From assembly GCA_028712475.1 (NCBI GenBank), contig JAQTQB010000001.1, positions 310,001-374,000 of the forward strand: 64,000 nt of DNA, given 5' to 3'. The notes under the pieces are model-generated. The model ran no database searches, was not told the origin of the DNA, and saw only the letters and a list, made by a program, of their open reading frames with translations. The stretch comes from Verrucomicrobiales bacterium. GTDB taxonomy: Bacteria > Verrucomicrobiota > Verrucomicrobiia > Limisphaerales > UBA11358. Numbering within the stretch: the first letter of the stretch is position 1; each line of letters opens with the position of its first letter. Positions 1-9,555 of the stretch are shown in pieces. The translations under genes were made by a program, and so were the position numbers.

Positions 1-1358
1 ACACGCCCGCGCTGAACGCCACCATCCACGGCGCGGTCACACGCGCGAACCATCTCAAGGTCGAGGTCGTCGGCCTCATCAAGGGTTTCAACTGCCTGTT
101 CAATCCGCGCGTGCCGCACGTCCACTTGAACCCGCTGTTTCAGGAGATCCCCGAGCTGGATCCGACCAAAGGCGGCACGCTCATTGGTTCGTCGCGCGAT
201 TACGTTGACCCGGAAAAGAAGGACGACCTGGATCTCGTCGCGTCGCGCCTCAAAAAACTCGGCATCGAGGGGCTGATCTGCATCGGCGGCGACGGCACGC
301 TGAACGGGTTGCAGCCGTTCGCGGAGCGGCTGCCGACGGTGCTGGCGCCCAAGACGATTGACAACGACCTCGGCCTGAATTATCCGAGCGAGCCGGACGA
401 ATATGTGCGCGTGAACGACGCTGCCGCCAGGGCCGGCTACCGTTACAAGCGCACGGAGTCGCACACGCAATTTGACCTGAACAACATCGTGAACTACGCC
501 ACGCCGGGGTATGCCACCGCCGTTTTTGTCTCCGCGCAGGGTGTTGAACGCATCCGCACCACGGCGGAAAGTCATCGTCGCATCGCCATCATTGAAGTCA
601 TGGGCCGGCACTCCGGCTACATCGCGCTCGGCACGGCCTACGGACAGCCGGACATTGTTCTGGTCCCGGAAATCGCGCCGGACCTGGAACTGCTCGTCGA
701 GCGGGTGAAGCATCTTTACGATCTGCAAAAAAACGTCGTCATCGTCTGCGGCGAAGGCATCGTGGATGAACAGGGCCGCGAACTGGGGGCGGAAACGAAG
801 TCCACCGACCCGGCGGGGAACGTGGTTTTGAGCGGCGCGTCGGAGGCGTTGCGGTCGAAATTGATCCAGATGATCGGCGATAAATATTTCCAGCTTTACC
901 GGCGCGGCGATTCGGCCAAGGAGGCGATCTTCACCCGCAAAGTCGGCCACACGCAACGCGGCGGGCGGCCAATCTTGTTCGACCGTTTTTACGCGGCGCA
1001 TCAGGGCGCGAAGGCCGTGGAACTGCTGGTGGAAGGCCGCAACAACGCCGTTTCCGTGCTGCAATACGACACGACGAAGGGTTTTTATGTGGAAGGCTAC
1101 GATGCGAACCGCTTCCGCGACCGCTGGGGTTTGATCCACGCGCGGCGGATGCACCCTTCACTTTACGATGCCAGGCTGATGAAGCCCTCGAAGCTGGGGA
1201 TGGATTATCTGACACCGATTTTCACGGACGCGATCGGCGCGGACGACATGGAACACTTGCGGCGGACGCTGTTCGGGGCAGGAAATCTTTCGCAACCGTA
1301 TCACTCGATCAACACGGACGTGCATAAACGCATCCGGTATCTGCCGGAGGCGGGTTAA
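1..1358 (+). CDS. 6-phosphofructokinase family protein (5' end outside window)
   Basis: Frame is open to the window edge (..TPALNATIHGAVTRA..); motifs GGDGTLNG, PKTIDND and EVMGRHSGYIA typical of PFK. Confidence 0.9.
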   Translation, partial: TPALNATIHGAVTRANHLKVEVVGLIKGFNCLFNPRVPHVHLNPLFQEIPELDPTKGGTLIGSSRDYVDPEKKDDLDLVASRLKKLGIEGLICIGGDGTLNGLQPFAERLPTVLAPKTIDNDLGLNYPSEPDEYVRVNDAAARAGYRYKRTESHTQFDLNNIVNYATPGYATAVFVSAQGVERIRTTAESHRRIAIIEVMGRHSGYIALGTAYGQPDIVLVPEIAPDLELLVERVKHLYDLQKNVVIVCGEGIVDEQGRELGAETKSTDPAGNVVLSGASEALRSKLIQMIGDKYFQLYRRGDSAKEAIFTRKVGHTQRGGRPILFDRFYAAHQGAKAVELLVEGRNNAVSVLQYDTTKGFYVEGYDANRFRDRWGLIHARRMHPSLYDARLMKPSKLGMDYLTPIFTDAIGADDMEHLRRTLFGAGNLSQPYHSINTDVHKRIRYLPEAG

Positions 1359-1408
1359 ATCTTTGGCGGGATATGGCGGGCCGCGCAATGCCCGGCGCTC
1401 CGTTACGC

Positions 1409-2773
1409 TCAGAATTTGCTGCTGCGTGCGGCGAGTTCGCGCCGGATACGGTCGAGCAGGAAGACGATGACTTGCAGCACGGCGAAGCGCATGAACGTAT
1501 TCCACACGAGCACGATGCCGGAGGAAGAATACCAATCATAATGATCCATCTGCAATGCAGACCAGGCCGCCGACGACGCCAGCGCCATGAAGGAACCCCA
1601 GCCACGCCCGACGATGATGGTCAGCGCCATGGCCGGCAGGGCATAAAAAATCGCGAGGCTGATTTCGGGTCCCGTGAAATGATCCACCACGCCAACACCC
1701 GCGAGGAGACCCATGCTGATGAGGATGGTGAGCCAGTGTTCGGTCAATTGCTGGCGCAAGCTGCGGCGTTCCACTCCGGCTTCGCCGCCGATGAACCACT
1801 CCTTGAACAGCCGGTAGTTCCGCAGCCAGGGCAGCGGGAGAAATTCAAACGCCAGCCGCTTCGCGTTTTCCGCCGCAAAGAAAAAACCGCCGATGAAGCG
1901 GTGATACATGCACTCGGCGGCAGAAGCTTCCGTCCCGGCGGTCCGGCAGGCGAGGCCGAGACGCTGGCCGCCCAAGCGCTCCCATCGGCGGCAGAAGCGC
2001 CGCAGCTTGGCTGCCTCGGGTGGCGGAACCAGGGCCTCGGAATAATTCTGCCGTCCGATGACGCCGCGCCGGAGAAATTCATGCTGCGGCTCCTGATAGA
2101 TGGCCGAGAAATCGGCGTGCTCCAGATCCAGCATCTCCTTGGTAAAAGGGACGCCGAGAAACTGGCAGGTGGCGCGGCACGTTTCTTCCGTTCGATCCAC
2201 CAGATCGTCATAGCTGACGTGGTGAATCCGCGCGCCCCCCCGCTGCAACTGCCCGGCTTCGCGGATCATCTTTTCCTGGTGAAAAATCAGGCGGTGCAAC
2301 ATTCCCGGACGGCGAAAGAAAGAAATTTTTTCCCCGGCACGAAGAATACTGCGGTAAACCTCCACCGGGTCGCGCCAGATGAGGATGAACGAGCCGTTGG
2401 GATACTGGCGCGCGAGCTGGGCCAGGCGGGTGGCATAGACCGGGGATTTTTCGCCCCAGAGCCGCGCGTCCTTGGAATCGCCGTGACAGCGGTAGAGGTC
2501 GTCGGGCGTCTGGATGTTCTCGAGTCCGTTCAGTTTGCCGCCAAAGATGAGCCGGTGGCGGGAGAGCGCCTGGTTGTAAAATTCCTGCCGCTCGAGCCAT
2601 TTGCCGGAAAAGCGCTGCCGCCCGGCCGCGCCGGGGAAATCCCACACGTCGCACTCATACATCAACGCGACCTGCGGGTGCTGGTTGAGCAGCGAGTAGA
2701 GCAGGGAGGTGCCGGAGCGGAAAACGCCCACGACAAACACCGGGTTCGACGGCTGTTGGCTGGATTCTGACAC
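1409..2773 (-). CDS. Sulfotransferase-family protein with C-terminal multi-TM domain
   Basis: N-terminal VGVFRSGTSLLYSLLNQHPQVAL (PAPS-loop-like); C-terminal hydrophobic segment LTILISMGLLAGVGVVDHFTGPEISLAIFYALPAMALTIIVGRGWGS. Confidence 0.75.
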   Translation of the reverse strand: MSESSQQPSNPVFVVGVFRSGTSLLYSLLNQHPQVALMYECDVWDFPGAAGRQRFSGKWLERQEFYNQALSRHRLIFGGKLNGLENIQTPDDLYRCHGDSKDARLWGEKSPVYATRLAQLARQYPNGSFILIWRDPVEVYRSILRAGEKISFFRRPGMLHRLIFHQEKMIREAGQLQRGGARIHHVSYDDLVDRTEETCRATCQFLGVPFTKEMLDLEHADFSAIYQEPQHEFLRRGVIGRQNYSEALVPPPEAAKLRRFCRRWERLGGQRLGLACRTAGTEASAAECMYHRFIGGFFFAAENAKRLAFEFLPLPWLRNYRLFKEWFIGGEAGVERRSLRQQLTEHWLTILISMGLLAGVGVVDHFTGPEISLAIFYALPAMALTIIVGRGWGSFMALASSAAWSALQMDHYDWYSSSGIVLVWNTFMRFAVLQVIVFLLDRIRRELAARSSKF

Positions 2774-2993
2774 AACTGATTGTCCGATGGAAACCGGACG
2801 CCGTTCATTGTCGCCGCCCTTGTGATTTTTTCAAGAAAAATTCCGGTAACGCTTTTCCCAGACGCGGTTGATGCGCTGAATGTTTCTGCCAGCCCGTTAA
2901 AAAATTGTTTACCAGCCGCCCTGCAGCAGGCATCGTAACAGCCAAGGAATTGGTCGGGATAAAAAAGTCCAACCTGGATGGAAAAGTTTTGAA

Positions 2994-5900
2994 ATGAACG
3001 ACAGGCTGCCAGCCCAGCTCATTGCGCACATCAATGTCAAACTCGCGTTGATCGGCAGCCCGCCCGTGCCGATCGAGGGCGACAAGGAGTTCACGGAGGT
3101 CGTCTCCGCCATGGCCGCGCAGTCGCGCGAAAAGGACCGCCTGCTCGGCCATCATCTCTGCCCGGTGGACCAGCGCATCCAGACGTTTCTCTACGATTAC
3201 TTGCAGGACACGCCGGTGCCCAAGCTGCCTGCCCGCACCTTCACGCTCGACCGCCCCGGCCTCGCCCGCGTGCTCTCGCTGCCGGTGGACCGCAATGAAT
3301 TTGCCTCGGACATCATCAATTCATACCGCGTCAAGCAGGGCGTCCTGCACAATCCGAAAAGCGACCGGCGCACCACGGCGGGCATCTTCCACGTCACGGA
3401 AGGCGGTTTGCCGATTCCCGACGACAAGCTCGGCGTCCCGAAGATCACCTTTGCCAAAATGCTCGCGCTCGCGCTCAATCCGCCGCGGGAGTTGATGACC
3501 CTGCCGTTCACCGCCACGCAGCCGAAACCGGCGGAATGTTTCGTTTCGCTCCTGCTGCGGCCGCTGGTCTGCCCGGCAGTGCCCGGCTTCACCCCCGAAA
3601 AAACGATGGAAGTCCGCTTCTTTGTGCCGGGCAACCTCGTGAGCAACCTGGATTTTGTAGAAGCCATCTTCAACAACGGCGGCGATCCGATCCTGCCGGA
3701 AAACGACGCCGCGCTCGACAGCGAACATTGGACCGGCCACACCGGCTGCGTCATCCTCGCGCCGCACCTGACCAGGGTGACCAAGAAGGCCGCCGGCCTG
3801 CCGCCCTTCGACCACGCCACCGAACGCCAGCGGCGCGACGGAATGTGCTGGAAAAAGGAGGACGAACTCTACAACGGCGGCAACGCCTTCAAGCTCACCG
3901 CCCGCGATGAATCCGGCGTCATCGTCACCATCATCGCCGACAACTATTTCGGCTACTGCAAAAAGGAAGTGAAGACGCAGTTGAGCTACGCCGCGAACCT
4001 GTTCGGCCTCGCGGAAGAGGAACATGCCGGCGGCGCGCTGGTGTTTCCCAGCTACGACCTCGGCGAGGAATTCAACGGCGACGTGCTGGCACGGCGCCTG
4101 CCCCATTCTTTCGTGGAGATGACCTCCATGTTCGGCGACATCATGGACGTGCGGCCCGAAGGTTACGCGGTGGACAAAAATTTCCCGGAAATAATCTACG
4201 TTCCCGCCTCGGCCCGCTTCGATCTGCAAAGCCAGAAAATTCTCTGGACGAATCCCGTGTCCGGCGAACAAAGCATCAAGCTTTCGCCCGAAAAAACCTA
4301 CGTCCGTCCCTCCGGCTACAAGATCCGCATGGAAAAACCGGCCGGCCACGGCCGGCAATGGAGGCTCGTCGGCACGGTCGCGGAAGGCACCTATTGCCAC
4401 AAGCCCTGCACGGTTTCCGGCGGCGGCAAGTCGGAGATTTCCAAGCCCATCACCGACGCGATCCTCACCGGGACGGTGTTTGTGGCTGATCTGCAGGATC
4501 CCGCCCGGGTCGAAGCGCTGATTTCACGGGATTACTCGGACCGCTTTGCCGACAAGTCCCGCGTTGACAAGCGCTCTGTCCTTTCGCCGGACCGCTCGCT
4601 GGGTTCCGTCATCAAGCTGCTCACGCCGGATGAACACGATTACACGCCGGAATACAATGCGTGGCTGGCCGGCATCCCGCAATATGTCAAGGAACTCGTC
4701 TTCGTGGTGAAGCGCTATTACAAGCCCGAGTGGGGTGCGAACTGGCGCGAACATTTCAGCGTGGACATCATCAACGGCACGCCCGGCAACGAACTCAAAT
4801 GCGACAACCGCAAGCTCGTCACGACCTATCTGCGCGTCGGCTTCGATGCCGACGGCGCGTGGCGCACGTTCGGACTGCGCAAAGATTTTCATCCCGCCGT
4901 CAAGGTGCAGATGGAGGATGACATCACCGCCTCCACCGTCGTCCCGGCCGGGGCGCTGGAAAATCTTCCCGAGGGCGCGGATAAAAACTCGTCGCTCAAA
5001 TTCGCGCAGAACTGCGAACAGCGCCTGTTCCAGCGGCCGGACGATGCGATCCATCGCGGCTACGACAAGCAGGCGGAGCACGACTTCATCCAGCCGGAAA
5101 ATTTCTTTTCCAACTACCAGCCGCTCACGCCGAACGACGCGAAGGAAATGGTCGCGGACGCGCTGGGCTTTGACCAGTTCACCGGGCCGATGCAGAAGTT
5201 CATCCGCGAAGTCGCCGAAACCGGCGCACCGGATTATTTCGTCTGCACCGCCAGCCCGCGCCTGGTGGACGGCAAGCCCACGAAAAATCCGCGCTATCTC
5301 CAGAAACGCCCCGACCTCGTCCGCGCCAGCGAAACGTATCTGGCGGAGATCGCCGCCCGCCTGCGCAGGCGCGTGCCGCCCGGCAAACCGCTGCACACAC
5401 CCGTCACCGCCGTGCTGCCCGGCCGCCGCAACAATCCGCCCGAAAACGGCATCCGCGCGCTGGCCTGCTACAACCCGGTTCATTTCATGGAGCTGCCGGA
5501 ATTCTTCATGGAAGTGATTTGCAGCATGACCGGCAAATCGCCCTCCACCACCGGCGCGGGGTCCGAAGGCGCTCTGACCAAGGGACCGTTCAACGCGCTG
5601 CCGCCGATCATTGACCTGAACAACGCGCTCGTGTCGTTCATCCTGACCGGCCACAATCCCTTTGTCACCGCCGCCGGCTACGTCGGCCCGAACCTCCGCG
5701 TGGATCATGATGTCAGCCTGATCGTGCCGGAAGTCTGGGCCCGCATGACGCCCGAGGAACGCGACCCGAAATTTCTGATTGAGCATCACTTCCTGGAAAA
5801 ATGCACGGACTTCGAGCATGCCGGCAAAAAAGTCCAGGCGAGCCTGCTCGGCTGGCGCATCAACGCGCGGTTTGTCCACGCATTCTTTGGCCGCGTATTC

Positions 5901-6401
5901 AATCATCCCCACGTCGTCTTCACCGAGGCCATGCTCAAGCCGGAGTTGCAGGACAGGGGCGTTTTCGCCGATGGCATGGACAACATCATCGCCACCCAGA
6001 AACGCGTCGCCAAAATGTATTTCGACGACGGCAGCATCGCGCAGGCGTGTCCGCCGCTCAAGGCGCTGCTGCACATCATGCTCAACGACCAGTTCGAGGG
6101 CAAAGGCCTGGAGCATCCGGAAATCCGCAAACAATTCACGCGCGACTATCTGATGGCGAGCGACTGGTATGCGGCGCGGCTCGCGGCCAAGCAAAAAATT
6201 GACCGCGCACTGTGGAAACGGCATGTGGATTATCTCAATGCCTTTTTACGGAAGCCGAGCCACGAAGACATCGCGGCCAGCCTCAACATCGCCGACCGGC
6301 TGGCGCAGGCGCGCAAAACCCTGGCCGAAGTCGAATCGCCGGATTACTTGAAGAAACTTTCCGGCACGCTCGGCGCGGAGCCGATTGAGGCGTATCGGTA
6401 G
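2994..6401 (+). CDS. Large (1135 aa) protein, candidate PPi-type phosphoenolpyruvate carboxykinase
   Basis: Length and motifs such as CHKPCTVSGGGKSEISKPI and TGKSPSTTGAGSEGALTKGPFNALPPIIDLNNAL resemble what I recall of PPi-PEPCK; not verified by search. Confidence 0.55.
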   Translation: MNDRLPAQLIAHINVKLALIGSPPVPIEGDKEFTEVVSAMAAQSREKDRLLGHHLCPVDQRIQTFLYDYLQDTPVPKLPARTFTLDRPGLARVLSLPVDRNEFASDIINSYRVKQGVLHNPKSDRRTTAGIFHVTEGGLPIPDDKLGVPKITFAKMLALALNPPRELMTLPFTATQPKPAECFVSLLLRPLVCPAVPGFTPEKTMEVRFFVPGNLVSNLDFVEAIFNNGGDPILPENDAALDSEHWTGHTGCVILAPHLTRVTKKAAGLPPFDHATERQRRDGMCWKKEDELYNGGNAFKLTARDESGVIVTIIADNYFGYCKKEVKTQLSYAANLFGLAEEEHAGGALVFPSYDLGEEFNGDVLARRLPHSFVEMTSMFGDIMDVRPEGYAVDKNFPEIIYVPASARFDLQSQKILWTNPVSGEQSIKLSPEKTYVRPSGYKIRMEKPAGHGRQWRLVGTVAEGTYCHKPCTVSGGGKSEISKPITDAILTGTVFVADLQDPARVEALISRDYSDRFADKSRVDKRSVLSPDRSLGSVIKLLTPDEHDYTPEYNAWLAGIPQYVKELVFVVKRYYKPEWGANWREHFSVDIINGTPGNELKCDNRKLVTTYLRVGFDADGAWRTFGLRKDFHPAVKVQMEDDITASTVVPAGALENLPEGADKNSSLKFAQNCEQRLFQRPDDAIHRGYDKQAEHDFIQPENFFSNYQPLTPNDAKEMVADALGFDQFTGPMQKFIREVAETGAPDYFVCTASPRLVDGKPTKNPRYLQKRPDLVRASETYLAEIAARLRRRVPPGKPLHTPVTAVLPGRRNNPPENGIRALACYNPVHFMELPEFFMEVICSMTGKSPSTTGAGSEGALTKGPFNALPPIIDLNNALVSFILTGHNPFVTAAGYVGPNLRVDHDVSLIVPEVWARMTPEERDPKFLIEHHFLEKCTDFEHAGKKVQASLLGWRINARFVHAFFGRVFNHPHVVFTEAMLKPELQDRGVFADGMDNIIATQKRVAKMYFDDGSIAQACPPLKALLHIMLNDQFEGKGLEHPEIRKQFTRDYLMASDWYAARLAAKQKIDRALWKRHVDYLNAFLRKPSHEDIAASLNIADRLAQARKTLAEVESPDYLKKLSGTLGAEPIEAYR

Positions 6402-6412
6402 TTATAACTCAT

Positions 6413-6751
6413 ATGTCCGCCAGCAATTACAATTGGGTTTGCTTTTATTGCCGCATTGCAATTCGGCAGGCCAAGACTGCGCGTCGCGTCCCAAAGTGTT
6501 CTGAATGTGGAGCGGATTGTTACTGTCTCGGTTACAAGGTGGAAATTCCTAGAAAATCGGATGCACGTGGCTGGCGAAGATTGCATCTCGACTGTCGCGA
6601 ACGCCAGTTGGAATTGTCTGACAGAGCTGCTGTTAAGCGTGTTCGCGAGATTCATTTGGTCGAGCGCCATATCACTCGCTTACAATCTTTAGGGCCGAGT
6701 CGAAATCGCGAGTGGATTATTGCAGAACTGAAGAAGAAAATTCGCGCCTAA
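6413..6751 (+). CDS. Small zinc-ribbon-like hypothetical protein
   Basis: Paired CxxC motifs (CFYC, CSEC); lower GC than flanking genes. Confidence 0.5.
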   Translation: MSASNYNWVCFYCRIAIRQAKTARRVPKCSECGADCYCLGYKVEIPRKSDARGWRRLHLDCRERQLELSDRAAVKRVREIHLVERHITRLQSLGPSRNREWIIAELKKKIRA

Positions 6752-6857
6752 CCCGACACGACATGGACACGGCCATCACACTCCGGTTGCAAGCATGACT
6801 CTGGCGGGCCGGATCACTGAGTTGGTGTCTTAACAACAACGCTGCATGCGTGGCAGT

Positions 6858-7190
6858 TCAAAAGTGTTTCTGCACCCACTGCAGCGCCTGCTTCAGCCAT
6901 TCAAAATTGAACCAGCCGCGCACGAAACCAAAATAGGCCAGCCAGAGCGCGGCGAAAATCGCCGCCCATTCCCAGCAAAGAATCTTGTGTTTGCCCGCCT
7001 TGACGAAAATCAGCGCGACCAGAATGTTCGCCGCCCCGGCGATCCCCAATCCCCAAAACATGATCTGTTGTCCGGTCGAGGCGGATGACAACTGCACGCC
7101 GCCCAGTTGCGCCCGCGTCGCCGCCGGCAGACCGATGAGCAGCAACACCAGCAACACGCAATTTGTCGTGATGATCAAGAACCGCTGCAT
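6858..7190 (-). CDS. Small integral membrane protein
   Basis: 110 aa with about 3 hydrophobic helices; 6 nt from the downstream glycosyltransferase ORF. Confidence 0.55.
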   Translation of the reverse strand: MQRFLIITTNCVLLVLLLIGLPAATRAQLGGVQLSSASTGQQIMFWGLGIAGAANILVALIFVKAGKHKILCWEWAAIFAALWLAYFGFVRGWFNFEWLKQALQWVQKHF

Positions 7191-7196
7191 GGCCGG

Positions 7197-7937
7197 TCAG
7201 TTGATTCGCTCCCCGATTTTGTATTTGAACATCCGCTTCTGCATCCAGCGCACCGCGAGCAGATCATAGAACGACGCGAACAGCCGGTTCCACACGCCGT
7301 AATGACTCACCCCGGCGGAACGCGGATTGTGCCGCACGGGAATCTCCGTGACCGTGAAGCCCTCGATCTTGAACAGCGTCGGCAGGAAACGGTGCATGCC
7401 TTTGAAAAATTTCAGATCGGCGATGCACTCGCGTTTGAACGCGCGGTAACAGCAGCCGGCGTCAGTCACGTTTTCTCCGGACAGCTTGTTCCGCACCCAG
7501 TTCGCGATGCGTGAGGACGCGATGCGGACAAATCCATCGCCCTGGCCGCGCGCCTCGATGCGCGAGCCGCAGACGCAATCCGCCTTCTCCAGCGCCTTGA
7601 TGAACTCCGGCACGTCGCGCGGATCGTTCTGCAGATCCGCGTCAAGCGTGACGATGTAGCGGCCGCGCGATTCCTTCATGCCCGCCCACAGCGCCGCCGA
7701 CTGTCCGCAGTTGAACGCGAACCGCAATCCGCGCACGCACGGATCAGCCGCCGCCAGTTCCTTCAACACCGCCCAGGAATCATCCGAACTGAAGTCATCG
7801 GCGATGACAATCTCGTAAGTCCGCTTCAGCGGGTCAGTCGCCTCGCGGATCGCCGCGACGAGGGCGCGCAGATTGTCCTGCTCGTTGTGGCAGGGAATGA
7901 CAAAGCTGATTTCGACCGAAGTATTTTCAGCGCTCAA
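7197..7937 (-). CDS. Glycosyltransferase family 2
   Basis: ISFVIPCHNEQDNLRALV..., VIADDFSSDDSW, TLDADLQNDPRDVPEF. Confidence 0.9.
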   Translation of the reverse strand: MSAENTSVEISFVIPCHNEQDNLRALVAAIREATDPLKRTYEIVIADDFSSDDSWAVLKELAAADPCVRGLRFAFNCGQSAALWAGMKESRGRYIVTLDADLQNDPRDVPEFIKALEKADCVCGSRIEARGQGDGFVRIASSRIANWVRNKLSGENVTDAGCCYRAFKRECIADLKFFKGMHRFLPTLFKIEGFTVTEIPVRHNPRSAGVSHYGVWNRLFASFYDLLAVRWMQKRMFKYKIGERIN

Positions 7938-7985
7938 GGTGCTGATACTTTTTAGAAATCACCTCGCGGCAGCAAGATAAAAGGC

Positions 7986-9428
7986 TCACCACGAATAATG
8001 CACGGTGTAAGTCACCGTGCGTTCCTCGTCGGGATTGACCGGCACGCGGAACTCGATGGTCTGCGCATCTTTTTTAACAAAGTCGTCGGATTTGGCGGTG
8101 ATTTTCCAATTGCTCCAGCGGTAGAGATGCTCAACCACGCGGATTTCCACGGGCCCGTCTTTCTTGCGGTTGCGGAGCTTGATCTCGAAGGTCTCGTCAA
8201 TGGTGTTGAAAATATTCGCTTTGAAATTCGTCTGCTTGCGTTCGCCCACGAGGTCGAAGGCGTTGCCGGTGGTCACGCGGACGGTCTCGTTGCGCGGCGT
8301 GTGGTCAATCTGGTTCTCGCCCACAAACTGCAACTGGCCGTCCGTGTCACGACGGTAGAAACGCAGCTTGCCAGCGGGCAGCGCGATCCCGAGCTGGTTC
8401 GTCTCGGCGTTCTTGAACTCGCGCTGGACGATGACCTTTTTGTTGTCGGATGTGCCGTAATTCTGGTCGCTGTTCAAACCGTAGAACTGATAACCCGCCG
8501 CGCCGTCATAAACGTAGATCGTCGGCGCATACATTTTTTCGGCGTGGACGAATTCAACCTGCTTCGTTTCGTTATCGTGCAGCGTCGTCGGGCGCGCGAT
8601 GGAATAGAGATGAAATTCGTCGAAGGCTTTTTCGGTGACGGCGGGGGCGGCATCCTCGTAAGCCATGGCGGCTTTCATCAACATTCTTCCCCCCATCGGC
8701 GTTACTCGGCGAGGCTGGATTTTATTCACGTCTCCGGCCATCAATTTGATTTTGGCGCTCTCAAAGGTCTTGCCGCTCTGGTTGTTCATCGTGATCCAGC
8801 CGACGAGGTCGCACTGGTCGCCTTTTTCCGGCGAGACGAGATTATAGCTGGCGCTCCAGTCGAAACCGCCGGTGACGTAGCCGACTTCCGCGTCGAACCT
8901 GCCGGGCTTGTCGGATTGCAGCAGCCAGTTGAACGCGGGCTTGAGAATCGTATCATCGCCGAGGTTCGGGAACAACGGCTGGCCGGGCAGCGTGAACTGC
9001 ATTTTTCCACTTACCTCAATGATGGGCTGCTGCGCAGCGCCGCCGGGAACGTAGCCGCTGCGGACAATTTTGCCGGGAATGAGTTCGCGGATCTGCGTGT
9101 TGTCTTTGATGCGGAAATTTTGAAAATCAATCGTCTTGCCCTCGAACAGCGAGAGCAATAATTCCTGCGAGACAGGATCGTTGCGGTAATTCTGCTCGAG
9201 GATTTGCAGTGAATGTCTGCCCGCCGGGTCGCGGAGAATCACCGAGTCCGGCTCCACCTGCGCGGTGGCGTCGGCGTAGCGCACGGCGTTCGCGCCGCCC
9301 TTCAAGTCGAGCGGCACGGTGTCGCGCACGACGGCGAAGTTCTGGTTGTAAATGGTCAGCGCAGGTTGCGCGGATGCGGCAAGCGTTGCCGCCGCGCCGA
9401 GGAAAAGAACGGAAGTGAGTGTTTTCAT
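7986..9428 (-). CDS. Exported DUF4139-like protein
   Basis: Signal peptide MKTLTSVLFLGAAATLAASAQ; ALTIYNQNFAVVRDTVPLDLKGG start typical of the family. Confidence 0.7.
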   Translation of the reverse strand: MKTLTSVLFLGAAATLAASAQPALTIYNQNFAVVRDTVPLDLKGGANAVRYADATAQVEPDSVILRDPAGRHSLQILEQNYRNDPVSQELLLSLFEGKTIDFQNFRIKDNTQIRELIPGKIVRSGYVPGGAAQQPIIEVSGKMQFTLPGQPLFPNLGDDTILKPAFNWLLQSDKPGRFDAEVGYVTGGFDWSASYNLVSPEKGDQCDLVGWITMNNQSGKTFESAKIKLMAGDVNKIQPRRVTPMGGRMLMKAAMAYEDAAPAVTEKAFDEFHLYSIARPTTLHDNETKQVEFVHAEKMYAPTIYVYDGAAGYQFYGLNSDQNYGTSDNKKVIVQREFKNAETNQLGIALPAGKLRFYRRDTDGQLQFVGENQIDHTPRNETVRVTTGNAFDLVGERKQTNFKANIFNTIDETFEIKLRNRKKDGPVEIRVVEHLYRWSNWKITAKSDDFVKKDAQTIEFRVPVNPDEERTVTYTVHYSW

Positions 9429-9496
9429 AGTTTGTCCGGTGTGTTTTGATACATAGCCAAAGAATTGGACGGCGTCGCGCAAAAAATACTCCCCGT

Positions 9497-9550
9497 TTGT
9501 AGCGGCGCCCTGTGAGCGTCGGCGCTGACGGTCACAGACCGCCGCTACAA
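9497..9550. repeat. REP-like palindrome (GTAGCGGCGC...GCCGCTACAA)
   Basis: Inverted repeat between CDSs; related copy at 17714-17763. Confidence 0.6.
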
Positions 9551-9555
9551 CGACC

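Noticed and set aside
1373-2770. 465-aa plus-strand ORF
   Set aside because: Antisense to the sulfotransferase; no recognisable domain.
4524-6224. 566-aa minus-strand ORF
   Set aside because: Antisense to the 1135-aa protein; composition of a shadow ORF.
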